The position numbers were made by a program, and so were the translations under genes. The notes beneath the pieces are model-generated. The model searched no databases. It saw nothing but the letters and a program-made list of their open reading frames with translations, and had not been told where the DNA came from. Shown here piece after piece: positions 1 through 11,189 of a DNA stretch of 64,000 nt (position 1 is the first letter of the stretch; each line of letters opens with the position of its first letter). This DNA comes from Ryuthela nishihirai (Eukaryota; Arthropoda; Arachnida; Araneae; Heptathelidae). The stretch covers positions 1,991,201-2,055,200 of the forward strand of contig JAWZYU010000057.1 in NCBI GenBank assembly GCA_038380435.1, in the 5' to 3' direction.

Positions 1-655
1 GTGAACAGTCGCTCAAACAAATATTCTAACACTATATTTCAAAAAGAGTATTTGGCAACGATGTTTTTCGAAATCAGGGATCTGGCAACCTCCGTGTACA
101 GTCGCTCAAACAAATATTCGAACACTATATTTCAGAAAAAGTATCTGGCAACGCCGTTTTTAGAAATCAGGGATCTGAGAACCTTCGTCTGCAGTCGCTC
201 AAACTAATATTCGAACGCTACGTTTCAGAAAAAGTATCTGGCAACGAAGTTTTTAGAAATCAGGGATCTGGCAACCTTCGTCTACAGTAGCTCAAACAAA
301 TATTCGAAAACTATATTTCAGAAAAAGTATCTGGCAACGACGTTATTAGAAATAAGGGATCTGGCAACTTCGTCTACAGTCGCTCAAACAAATATTCGAA
401 CACTATATTTCAGAAAAAGTATCTGGGAACGACGTTTTTAGAAATCAGGGATCTGGCAATCTTCGTCTACAATCGCTCAAACAAATATTCCAACACTATA
501 TTTCAGAAAGAGTATCTGGCAACGACGTGTTTAGAAATCAGGGATCTGGCAACATTCGTCTACAGCCGCTCAAACAAATAATCTAACACTATATTTCAGA
601 AAAAGTATCTGGCAACGACGTTTCTAAAAATCAGGGATCTGGCAAACTTCCTGTA
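1..655 (+). repeat. MITE-arm satellite, array 1 (about 7 units)
   Basis: About seven head-to-tail units of ~93 bp, running off the left edge. Each unit reads ACAGTCGCTCAAACAAATAT, then ATTCGAACACTATATTTCAG, then CTGGCAACGACGTTTTTAG and CAGGGATCTGGCAACCTTCG. The unit corresponds to one arm of the palindromic MITE at 62,399-62,616, and its first bases resemble a Tc1-type terminal inverted repeat. Because 93 is a multiple of three, some units stay open as a 31-residue period (1-207), but there is no independent coding evidence. The array ends at one inverted arm (656-769). Confidence 0.9.
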
Positions 656-769
656 CTGTACACGAAGGTTGTCAGATCATTAATTTCTAACAAAAAAAAT
701 CGTTGGCGGATATTTTTCTCTATTCTGTAATCAACCATTGTGTTCCGATTTTTTTTGAGTGACTGTACA
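656..769 (-). mobile_element. Inverted (right) arm of the palindromic MITE, closing array 1
   Basis: From the palindrome centre (CTGTACTGTACACGAAGG near 656) the sequence is the reverse complement of the satellite unit and ends in GAGTGACTGTACA, the mirrored terminal repeat. It is more like the MITE at 62.4 kb (TGTAATCAACCATTGTGTTC) than like the satellite units, so it is probably the unamplified partner arm. The next bases are a SINE1 tail, so the MITE seems to have inserted at or near the start of that tail. Confidence 0.8.
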
Positions 770-935
770 CATTAAACAACACGCTGGATGGTTTTGATAA
801 GAGACTACCATCTGTTTCCCGACAGTTGTCCAGTGGGTCCCTTTTCCCCAAACTTCTTTGAGCTCTCGGGGTGCTTGTGACTTGGCTATTTAGCCCCTTG
901 TGTACAAAATATGTCCTCACAGGTAAAACAACCCA
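770..935 (+). mobile_element. SINE1 tail module, diverged
   Basis: Matches the 3' module of SINE1: AACACGCTGGATGG, CCAGTGGGTCCC, GAGCTCTCGGGGTGCTTGTG and a terminal AGGTAAAACAACCCAAC. No tRNA head is present, because the MITE array lies immediately upstream. The same tail occupies the same place in macro-unit copy 2 (7,830-7,998), so it predates that duplication. Confidence 0.8.
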
Positions 936-3396
936 ACTCCCTTTGTTTGCTTAACTATTATTCATTTTTAATCCCTATTTTATAAATATAAATTATTTTT
1001 CTAGTTAAGGATATTTTTACCTCTTTTTTACTAAAATGATCCAAACGATTGCTCTCTATGATATGACGCAGATGTTCAGAATATTCTTAATAGAAAAGCT
1101 TTTTTAAACTCTTGTAAATAAAAAAAAAATTGGTTTAAAGCCCCTTTAAAACTTTCAAGCTGTGGGCAATCACTGAATCCAACAGTATTTTGAACTGTAA
1201 GTGATATTATTTTCAAATGATCAGACGAAAGAACGGCTTTGGGAATAAAATAAATGAATTTTCGTCTGCATAGATGGTTGGCGAGATCTGGCAACGAAAA
1301 CAGACATTTCTAAACGATGTACAGGTAGTTCAGCTTCCATAGAATGTTAATGTAAAATCAAGTCAATGGTGTACAGATGGAAATTAGTTTTAAATCCTTC
1401 TGTAATTACTTATTATTATTCAATTATATTAATATTATAATTTATATTCTGGAAAAATTAGCTGTTAATGGTTCTCATCATAAATTGGCGTCTAATCATT
1501 TATTGAATAAAAAAAAAATCGTGAAACGGTTTTTGTATTAATAATTTAGTATTTAACGATTTTAAAAATTTCTAATATTTATTCTTTGCCCTATTTTAAG
1601 AGTTTTTTCTGCTTGTTTTACTTATAGAAGTTGATTCAACAAAAATAATTTCAAATCATCAAGTATTAAAATCATGCTATCATTCTTGCAATGTGAAATT
1701 CAATTTAATTTTTTTCTTGAAATATCAATATCTCTAGCTTCGTGTACAGGAGTTACACCTGGCCCCTAGGGTTAAGTTATTATCTTAGCCCTAGGGCCAT
1801 TTATCCCATTCTCTGCAATAAAATACCGATCAGACGAAACTTTTCTAATAAAATTATTGAATTATCGTCTGCATAGCATGTTACCGAGATCTGGCAATGA
1901 AAACAGAGTTTGCTAAATAATGTAGAAGTTGAAAATTAACTTGTAATGTCAATTCGAACGTAATTTTCAAAATTTTGCCTCGAAATAGGTAAAATGGAAA
2001 AGTTTTAAATGTTATTTGGAAGGAATTAACCTTCTGCAATAAATTCCAGAGATTTTAAGAGTATCCCTCTACCTGTGTAGAAGTATTGAAACGCCTTCTT
2101 CGTTCCTACAATCAACGTTTGCATTTAGAAATTGAAATGAATTAATGCACTGAATAAAAATAATAATGGATTTGAAAAACACTCTAACTATAAGGTGACT
2201 CAAATGTGAGATTGCGAGAAAAACGCTGCTACTTATGAATAAAACTTCCTACCTCATCTCTGAAGCTGACAAACCGAAATCAATATCTGGTTCTTATTGC
2301 GAAAATGTATTTCTTATAAAACCGTGAAACTATACTACTCATGAAATTGAAGAAAAATATTCGGAAAGTATTTACAAAGTATATCAATGCTTTGTGGAGT
2401 GTTATATAAAGAAGAAAAGAGTGAAATTCTCATGAAAAAGGATCTTGAATTTTTTAAAAGAGATGTGAAAACCCTAAATTGCTCTGCCCTGTAGGCATCC
2501 ATGTTTTTAAAGACATGAAGAATGTCTTATCATTATCACAGCAGAATAACCGTAGTCGAAAAATAAATAATAAATTGATTTATTTCATGGCTAGATTTGG
2601 TGACTGTTTGACCCAGATTACCCATAGGTTAACATGTGAAGAGTTCAAGTAAGGAGGCCCATAACGAAAGCATGGTGCCATCTCAGAGGTGGGAAAAAAA
2701 AATTGAGTGTCGAATCATGTGATCCCTCAAGGTTTGAAATAATTGGCTGTAATAAATTATGTTAATGAGATCTGTCTTCTGATTGGCTGGTTTCGTATCA
2801 CGTGATAAGGCTGTCCTTATATGGCCTATTAGAATACATGTCAAATGTATGTGCAGTAGTTATGTGTGACGTCATAGGTATGCGCAGATTGAATGCGCTG
2901 TAGTATTCTAACGGAGTATAAATTAGGATAACTATACCCTTAAGGTTTGAACTGATTGGCTACTTATGTATGACGTCATCGATCTGTCCTTATATGGCAA
3001 TTCATGTGTAGACGTCCTAGGTATGCGCAGATCTCATGTGCAATGTACTTCGTATGCCAGAGAGTGTAGAACTGAGGTGAAATTAAGTATCCAATCGAAT
3101 CCGTTGACATCTTAAGATTTAAATGTTATTGGATCTCGGTGACCTCTAACGGACGACCCCTGGTGAGATTTTTTGCGTTGCCAGATTCCTTAATATTGAC
3201 GACGAAACTTTGAATATATTAGCTGCCGCTAATTTATAAAGGCTCCAATAACCTACCATATATAAGCAAATTGCCTGTTAGGTGGATTTGTAAACCTTTC
3301 CCACGACCCGCGTTTTGTTCTCTGCCCCAAGGCGGAAACAGGCGGAATTCGTCGTGTTTGGGGGGAAGGGGGGGCGACTCGCGATCAGTATGCTAC
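936..3396 (+). repeat. Macro-unit flank, copy 1 (pairs with 7,999-10,437)
   Basis: About 2.4 kb of AT-rich non-coding DNA, nearly identical in order and sequence to 7,999-10,437 at an offset of ~7.06 kb. Homology continues to GAATTCGTCGTGTTTGGGGG and a CGCGATC, then stops. Inside are a hairpin (1,760-1,776 with 1,784-1,799, both arms containing CCTAGGG) and the promoter-like cluster at 2,781-2,925. Open frames are short, differ between the copies and show no family signature. Confidence 0.85.
2781..2925 (+). promoter_or_regulatory. Promoter-like cluster: E-box, CArG boxes, CRE palindromes, TATA-like
   Basis: In order: an inverted CCAAT (GATTGGCTGG, 2,781), an E-box palindrome ATCACGTGAT, a perfect CArG box CCTTATATGG (2,815-2,824), a perfect CRE TGACGTCA (2,867-2,874) and a TATA-like TATAAATTA near 2,918. 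A second CRE (2,971-2,978) and second CArG (2,988-2,997) follow. Copy 2 keeps TGACGTCA at 9,919 and 10,023 and CArG at 10,040, while its first CArG is CCTTATATAG. The motifs are visible; promoter activity is only inferred. Macro-unit copy 2 holds the paralogous cluster at about 9,826-10,049. Confidence 0.4.
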
Positions 3397-5101
3397 GGCC
3401 ACACAGCATAGTGAGCTAGCCCCCGAAGTCACCAGTGGTGCCCACGCAGGTCTCTGGGCATTTGGCAACCTGGGATCCAGCGCAGTGCAACACTGGCGGG
3501 CGCTGGTCGAAGTGTGGCCCTTAGTCAATGTATAGTGTTTCTTAGCTATCTTATTATTCAGATAACGTATCTGGATCTACAATACACCGCGCCTGCCGCA
3601 TTATTTAAAACGCCCCAAGTGAGCGAAAGCGAAGTGAGAACGAATCTGTCAAGTCATGAATCTCTGGAGTAGGAATCACCGGGTGATCCGAATTAACAGG
3701 AAACGCCCCGGATAAGGAGGTCAAGTGAGAACGAATCCGTCAAGTGATGAATCTTTTTGACTCTACTTTGGACATTAGTAAGGGTCCTTTTTTTTTTAAC
3801 TTTTCTGGGTAAAATGTCTTTTTCTCTCGCTTTCCGTCCATTTTTACAATCAGTTTTTTTTACCTTTGTTCTCCTTCTACAGGACCTAGGGTTTTCAGAC
3901 TTTATAGCCACTTTGGGGCAACCCTTTTCCACCACAAGGGGGCGCTGTTTACATTGAACCGTTTTTCTTCCACTTTTGCGGAACTTTTTACTATTTTTTT
4001 CGGACTTTAATGCTTGCATAATAATGGCTTCGGGTGACTTTCATTTATTTCTTTTCCTCTACAAAGGGTGTGTTTCTTAGGGTTACACCGCTACTCTACC
4101 TAATTGACTTATTCCTTTGTTCTTTGGCTTTCTCGGGAAGATGGGGTGTTTCTGCTACACTTCTCCACTGGGGGATGGCTCGGTCTACGAAGAATGAAAA
4201 TGGCGTCCTGTTTTTCGGCTCTATGGGGAAATTTCAGAAGCTTTTCGATCGTAGCTTCTCTGTGGGCGTTTCCAAAGGGGTTTCTTATCTTCCTGAGGGA
4301 CACTTTGGCTGGTATTGGGGGACCTTTTTTAAAAACGGGGCTGACTTTTGGGGGTCTGGGGTATGGTTTTTGGGCGATTCTAGTGTCGTTTTGGGGCTTG
4401 TTTGGACTTTGAGGTCTATTGCGTCACTTCCGGTTTCTTTTGGGGTCACCTCGGGGTCTCCTGGGACTTTTCGGGGCGTTTCACGATACTTCGAAACGAC
4501 TGGACCCAGTGGGGGGATTAAGGGGTTTTCTCTGGGTCATTTCCGGTAACCTTTGACCCGGAACCGTGTCTCCTTGGTTTTCGACTCTTTCTGAAGCCTT
4601 TTTTTTATGCGACTTTAATATATATATATCTTCGAACTCGGGAGACTTGGTACTTCAATCCATTGAATGGCTTTTTTGCCAGATTCCGTGTCACACTTTT
4701 TTCCCCCGGAGGAATTCAAATTTCAGAATTTCGGGATTTCCACATTATCAACGGGGAGCGAGTGTCTTTTTATATGGATCTACCTTTTCACAGCTTCTCT
4801 CCACCCTAATTTGCTGATTTATGGCATTTCGTTTCAAGTCGTTTGGTGCTTTCTGTGCTAAACCATCATTTTTGAGTGATATTTATATGGCCTCTCTTCC
4901 TGGCTTATTTGCCAACTTTATCGCACATGTCTCCCTATAATCCGACTCGCAGGACTTTGGTTTCGCTAGTTTCTGTTTTGGATCCACCGTATTTTGACTC
5001 CAGACATAGATGTGAGTTTCTACCTAGTCTTTACAGCTTGTTTCTGCTGTAATTAGGTGATTTACGACTATTTTTTTCCTTCCACGTTTTTCATTTCTTC
5101 T
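3397..5101. other. Unassigned, strand-asymmetric region
   Basis: Single-copy in this window, between the two macro-units. Its left end has a short internal repeat (GTGAGAACGAATC followed by TCAAGTGATGAATC, near 3,640 and 3,725). From ~3,750 the plus strand is rich in T and G runs. Plus 4,034-4,549 is open for 171 codons and minus 3,693-4,019 for 108 Lys/Arg-rich codons; both fit compositional bias, and I recognise no domain. The minus strand is A-rich like retroelement sense strands, so a decayed element is possible. Confidence 0.4.
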
Positions 5102-5220
5102 TGAAGAACACGTTGGAAGGCATTGACGGGCGTCGTCCCCCTTCTGAATGAACCCCCGGGCTCCTTGTCTAAGTTAGCCCACTGTTGGCCAAAGAACTGC
5201 CGCTCAGAGGTAAAACAACT
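5102..5220 (+). mobile_element. SINE1 tail module, degraded
   Basis: GAAGAACACGTTGGAAGGCATTGACGGG... to GCCGCTCAGAGGTAAAACAA matches the SINE1 tail, with internal deletions. No head. Confidence 0.65.
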
Positions 5221-5407
5221 CATCCTCGGAGTGAAATAATGATCACTGTTCTTTAGTGGCTTAGAAAATACAGAAAATACTTAGAAAACACTTAACCCTC
5301 CACATTTTTGAATTCATTTAAAAGATTTCTCGGATAAATAAAATATACACACGAATTTATTAAGTTCGTTCCTTTAAAGGGTGTGATAGGAATGCCCCCT
5401 CCTATAT

Positions 5408-7718
5408 ATATCCGAACACTATAGTTGATTTCTGAAAAAGTATCTGGCAACGACTTTTTTAGAAATTTGTGATCTGGCAACCTTCGTGCACAGTCGCTCA
5501 AACAAATATTGGAACACTACAGTTGATTTCAGGAAGAGTATCTGGCAACGACCTTTTTAGAAATTAGGGATCTGGCAACCTTCGTGTACAGTCGCTCAAA
5601 CAAATATTCGAACACTGTACTTGATTTGAGAAAGAGTATCTGGCAACGACGTTTTTAGAAATGAGGGATATGGCAACCTTCGTGTACAGTCGCTCAAACA
5701 AATATTCGAACACTGTAGTTGATTTGAGAAAGAGTATCTGGCAACGATGTTTTTAGAAATCATTGATCTGGGAACCTTCTTGTACAGTCGTTCAAACAAA
5801 TATTCGAAAAATATATTTCAGAAAGAGTATCTGGCAACGAAGTTTTTACAAATTAGGGATCTGGCAACCTTCCTCTAGAGTCGCTCAAACAAATATTCGA
5901 ACACTATATTTCTGAAAGAGTATCTGGCAAAGACGTTTTTAGAAATTAGGGATCTGGCAACTTTCGTGTACAGTCGCTCAAACAAATATTCGAACACTAT
6001 AGGTGATTTCAGAAAACGTATCTGGCAACCTTCGTGTACAGTCGCTCAAACTAATATTCGAACGCAATAGTTGATTTGAGAAAGAGTATCTGGCAACGAC
6101 GTTTTTAGAAATCAGGGACCTGGCAACCTTCGTGTACAGTCGGTCAAACAAATATTCGAACAATATAGTTGATTTCAGAAAACGTATCTGGCAAACTTTG
6201 TGTACAGTCGCTCAAACTAATATTCGAACGCAATAGTTGATTTGAGAAAGAGTATCTGGCAACGACGTTTTTAGAAATCAGGGATCTGGCAACCTTCGTG
6301 TACAGTCTTTGAAACAAATATTCGCAAACTATATTTCAGAAAGAGTATCTGGCAACGATGTTTTTACAAATTAGGTATCTGGCAACCTTCGTCTTCCATC
6401 GCTCAAACAAATATTCGAACACTATATTTCAGAAATAGTATTTGGCAACGACGTTTTTAGAAATCAGGGATCTGGCAAACTTCGTCTACTATCGCTCAAA
6501 CAAATATTCGAACACTATATTTCAGAAAGAGTATCTGGCAACGAAGTTTTTAGAAATCAGGGATCTGGCAACCTTCGTCTACAGTCTTTGAAACAAATAT
6601 TCGCAAACTATATTTCAGAAAGAGTATCTGGCAACGATGTTTTTACAAATTAGGGATCTGGCAACCTTCTTCTATAGTCGCTCAAACAAATATTCGAAAA
6701 CTATATTTCAGAAAGAGTACTTGGCAACTACGTTTTTAGAAATTAGGGATCTTGCAACCTTCGTCTACAGTCGCTCAAACAAATATTCGAACACTATATT
6801 TCAGAAATAGTATCTGGCAACGACGTTTTTAGAAATCAGGGATCTGGCAAACTTCATCTACAGTCGCTCAAACAAATATTCGAACACTATATTTCAGAAA
6901 AAGTATCTGGCAACGCCGTTTTTAGAAAAGGAGGGATCTGGCAACCTTCTTCTACAGTCGCTCTAACAAATATTCGAACACTATATTTCAGAAAACGTAT
7001 CTTGCAACGACGCTTTTAGAAATCAGGGATCTCGCAATCAGGGATCTGGCTTTTAGAAATCAGGGATCGTCGAAATCAGGAAATATTCGAAAACTATATT
7101 TCAGAAAAATTATTTCGCAACGCCGTTTTTAGAAGTCAGGGATGTGGCAACTTCCTCTACAGTCGCTCAAACTAATATTCGAACACTATATTTCAGAAAA
7201 AGTATCTGGCAACGCCGTTTTTAGAAATCAGGGGTCTGGCAACCTTCGTCTACAGTCGCTCAAAGAAATACTCGAACACTATATTTCAGAAAGTGTATCT
7301 GGCAGCGCCGTTTTTAGAAATCAGGGATCTGGCAACCTTCGTCTACAGTCGCTCAAACAAATATCCGAACAGTATATTTCAGAAAACGAATCTAGCAACG
7401 CCGTTTTTAGAAATCAGGGATCTGGAAACTTCGTGTACAGTCGCTCAAACTAATACTCGAACACTATATTTCAGAAAAAGTATCTGGCAACGACGTTTTT
7501 AGAAATCAGGAATCTGGCAACATTCGTCTACAGTCGCTCAAACAAATATTCGAACACCATATTTCAGAAAGAGTATCTGGCAAGCCGTTTTTAGAAATCA
7601 GGGATCTGGCAACCTTCGTCTACAGTCGCTCAAATAAATATTCGAACAGTATATTTCAGAAAAAGAATCTGTCAACGACGTTTTTAGAAATCACTAATCT
7701 GGCAACCTTCGTGTACTG
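5408..7718 (+). repeat. MITE-arm satellite, array 2 (about 24 units)
   Basis: A longer array of the same satellite as 1-655. The left part (to ~6,330) contains ~98-bp units that keep AGTTGATTTGAGAAAG, the version closest to the MITE arm (GGTTGATTACAG). Further right, ~93-bp units lacking AGTTGATTT predominate, so two subtypes are partly ordered along the array. Near 7,020-7,100 several units are scrambled or truncated. Local open frames (for example 7,142-7,453) follow from the 93-bp period and are not taken as genes. Confidence 0.9.
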
Positions 7719-7829
7719 TACATGAAGTTTGTCAGATCACTAATTTCTAAAAAAAAATCGTTGTCGGATATTTTTTCTCTATTCTGTAATCAACCATAGT
7801 GTTCGGATATTTTTTTGAGTGACTGTACA
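7719..7829 (-). mobile_element. Inverted (right) arm of the palindromic MITE, closing array 2
   Basis: Starts at the centre GTACTGTACATGAAG and ends at GAGTGACTGTACA. Same position and orientation as 656-769, again single copy while the opposite arm is amplified. Confidence 0.8.
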
Positions 7830-7998
7830 CATTAAACAACACGCTGGATGGTTTTGATAACAGACTACCATCTGACTCCCAACAGTTGTCCAGTGGGTCC
7901 CTTTTCCCGAAACTTCTTTGAGCTCTCGGGGTGCTTGTGACCAGGCCATTTAGCCCCTTGTGTACAAAACATGTCCTCACAGGTAAAACAACTCAACT
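7830..7998 (+). mobile_element. SINE1 tail module, diverged
   Basis: Paralogue of 770-935, ending AGGTAAAACAACTCAAC. No head. Confidence 0.8.
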
Positions 7999-10437
7999 CC
8001 CTTTGTTTGTTTAACTATTATTCATTTTTAATCTCTATTATATAAATCTAAATTATTTTTCTAGTTAAGGATTTTTTTACCTTTTTTTACTAAAATGATC
8101 CAAACGATTGCTCTCTATGATATGACGCAGATGTTCAGAATATTCTTCATAGAAAAGCTTTTTTAAACTCATGTAAATAAAAAAAAAAATTGTTTAAAGC
8201 CTCCTTTAAAACTTTCAAGCTGTGGGCAATCACTGAATCCATCACTATTTTGAACTGTAAGGGCAATTATTTTCAAATGATCAGACGAAAGAACGGCTTT
8301 TGGAATAAAATGAATGAATTTTTGTATGCACAGTTTGTTGGCGAGATCTGGCAACGAAAACAGACTTTTCTAAACGATGTACAGGTAGTTCAGCTTCCAT
8401 AGAGTGTTAATGTAAAATCAAGTCAATGGTGTAGAGATGGAAATTAGTTTGTAAATCCTTCTGTAATTACTTATTATTATTTAATTATATTAATATTATA
8501 ATTTATATTCTGTTAGAATTAGCTATTAATGGTTTTCATCATAAATTGTCATCTAATCATTTATTGAAAAAAAAGTCGTGAAACGGTTTACTTATAAATA
8601 ATTTTAAAAATTAGTGATATTTAATCTTTGTCCTATTTTAAGAGTTTTTTTCTGCTTGTTTTACTTATAGAAGTTGATTCAACAAAAAAAATTTCAAATC
8701 ATCGAGTATTAAAATCATGCTATCATTCTTGCAATGCGAAATTCAATTTAATTTTTTTCTTGAAATATCAATATCTCTAGCTTCGTGTACAGGAGTTACA
8801 CCTGGCCCCTAGGGTTAAGTTATTATCTTACCCCCAGTGCCATTTATCTCATTCTCTGCAATAAAATACCGATCAGACGAAACTTTTCTAATAAAATTAT
8901 TGAATTATCGTCTGCATAGCATGTTACAGAGATCTGGCAACGAAAACAGAGTTTGCTAAATAATGTAGAAGTAGGAGATTAACTTGTAATGTCAATTCGA
9001 ACGTACTTTTCAAAATTTTGCCTCGAAATAGGTAAAATGGAAAAGTTTTAAATGTTATTTGGGAAGAATTAACCTTCTGCAATAAATTCCAGAGATTTTA
9101 AGAGTATCCCTCTACCTGTCTATAAGTATTGAAACGCCTTCTTCGTTCCTACAATAAACATTTGCATTTAGAAATTGAAATGAATTAATGCACTGAATAA
9201 AAATAATAATGGATTTGAAAAACACTCTAACTCTAAGGTGACTCAAATGTGAGATTGCGAGAAAAACACTGCTATTTATGAATAAAACTTTCTACCTCAT
9301 CTCTGAAGCTGACAAACCGAAATCAATATGTGGTTCTTATTGCGAAAATGTATTTCTTATAAAACCGTGAAACTATACTACGCATGAAATTGAAGAAAAA
9401 TATTCGGAAAGTATTTAAAAAGTATATCAATCCTTTGTGAAGTGTTATATAAAAAAGAAAAGAGTGAAATTCTCATGAAAAGGCTCTAGAATTGTTTAAA
9501 AGAGATGTGAAAACCCTAAATTGCTCTGCCCTGTAGGTATCCATGTTTTTAAAGAAATGAAGAATGCCATGTCCTTATAACAGCAGAATAACCGTATTCG
9601 AAAAATAAATAATAAATTGATTTATTTCATGGCTAGACTTGGTGACTGTTTGACCCAGATTACCCATAGGTTAACATGCGAAGAGTTCAAGTGAGGAAGC
9701 TCATAGAGAAAGCATGGTGCCATCTGAGGGGTGGAAAAAAAAATTGAGTGTGGAGTCATGTTATCCCTCAAGGTTTGAAAAAATTGGTTGTAATAAATTA
9801 TGTTAATGAGGTCTGTCTTCTGATTGGCTGGTTTCGTATCACGTGATAAGGCTGTCCTTATATAGCATATTGGTGTACATGTCAAATGTATGTGCAGTAG
9901 TTACAAAGTAGTTATGTGTGACGTCACAGGTATGCGCAGATTGAATGCGCTGTAGTATTCTAACGGATATAAATTAGGATAACTTATACCCTTAAGGTTT
10001 GAACTGATTGGCTACTTATGTATGACGTCATCGATCTGTCCTTATATGGCAATTCATGTGTAGACGTCCTAGGTATGCGCAGATCTGATGTGCAATGTAC
10101 TTCGTATGCCAGAGAGTGTAGAACAGAGGTGAAATTAAGTATCCAATCGAATCCGTTGACATCTTAAGATTTAAATGTTATTGGATCTCGGTGACCTCTA
10201 ACGGACGAACCCTGGTGAGATTTTTTGCGTTGCCAGATTCCTTAATATTGACGACGAAACTTTGAAAATATTAGCTGCCGCTATTTTATAAAGGCTCCAA
10301 TTACCTACTATATATAAGCAAATTGCCTGTTAGGTGGATTTGTAAACCTTTCCCACGACCCGCGTTTTGTTCTCTGCCCCAAGGCGGAATGAGGTGGAAT
10401 TCGTCGTGTTTGGGGGGGGAGGGGGGAATCGCGATCT
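7999..10437 (+). repeat. Macro-unit flank, copy 2 (pairs with 936-3,396)
   Basis: Colinear with copy 1 with scattered substitutions and small indels. The copy-1 hairpin is weakened here (CTTACCCCCAGTGCCA near 8,829-8,844). The CRE and CArG cluster is at about 9,826-10,049. Homology ends at CGCGATC near 10,435, where a SINE2 fragment replaces the copy-1 continuation. Confidence 0.85.
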
Positions 10438-10540
10438 CAGCAGAAAACGATACATACACCCATGCCTTACCAGGGATTCGAATCCAGGTCCCTTAGATCA
10501 GTAGCCAAGCGCACTAACCACTTGGCCATAGGATGGCAAG
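10438..10540 (-). mobile_element. SINE2, head-side fragment
   Basis: On the minus strand the tRNA-like head TGGCCAAGTGGTTAGTGCGC (A box) and GGATTCGAATCCCTGG region (B box) are visible, followed by the CATGGGTGTATG start of the body. The rest of the body is missing at the junction with the macro-unit. Confidence 0.8.
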
Positions 10541-10940
10541 TAAATATTAGAAAACAAATAATTTCTTATCATTATTTTTGAAACAAAACTAAAAGATAAA
10601 ATTGTTTTATTTATTTCCTGTAAATATAAAATTCAAATTATTTGTATTAGAACACATGTAATCTTTAGCATGAAAGCTCAGATTTATAAGAAAAAGCCGA
10701 AGCCGAAGGCTCAGATTTATAAGGTAATTGTTCTGATAATTAAAAGAAAATCTAACTGGACATCATGAAAAAGAGATAATACAATATCTGACAGTACAGA
10801 TAACTACGTTTATGAGTAAGGATCCTTATTAAACCCAATAAAACCCTACTATGCCAATTTAGTTTTTACAGTTATATTTGCTTACAAATAGCATTTAGTG
10901 GTCAACCCTCTTTATTAGCATTTCCTTTATTATTATGCAG
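10541..10940. other. AT-rich, nothing recognised
   Basis: About 400 bp of AT-rich DNA with a short local duplication (GCTCAGATTTATAAG near 10,676 and 10,708). No coding or repeat-family match seen. Confidence 0.5.
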
Positions 10941-11155
10941 TCTTGTGACCGACTGGTTAGCGCGCTTGGCTATTGATCTAAGAGGGCTGGGTTCGAGTCT
11001 CGGGTAAGGCATGGATGTATGTGTCGTTTTTCGTGATCAATCAGCTGCTTCTGCTGAGTTTTCTCCATCCTCACAGACCTTCTACTGTGGCATATAAACT
11101 GACAGGCTCCTGTCAGACCTCTGTGGCAAGCAGCTGCTTGAAGATTTTTTTTTAT
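10941..11155 (+). mobile_element. SINE2, near full length
   Basis: A box region GACTGGTTAGCGCGCTTGG, B box GGGTTCGAGTCTC, body CATGGATGTATGTGTCG, then the paired palindromes CTGACAGGCTCCTGTCAG and GCAAGCAGCTGCTTG, and a T-rich tail. Confidence 0.85.
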
Positions 11156-11189
11156 TACTATATCCTTCATCCATTTATTTAGTACAGGC

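Noticed and set aside
1..207. Open frame with 31-residue repeats as a protein gene
   Set aside because: It is a by-product of the 93-bp satellite unit; neighbouring units break the frame and no start context exists.
4034..4549. 171-codon open frame
   Set aside because: Follows T/G-rich composition, overlaps other frames, has no recognisable domain and no second copy to test conservation.
936..10437. LTR retrotransposon with 936-3,396 and 7,999-10,437 as long terminal repeats
   Set aside because: No TG..CA ends, primer-binding site, gag or pol in between; the repeats are preceded by satellite arrays and fit a tandem macro-unit better.
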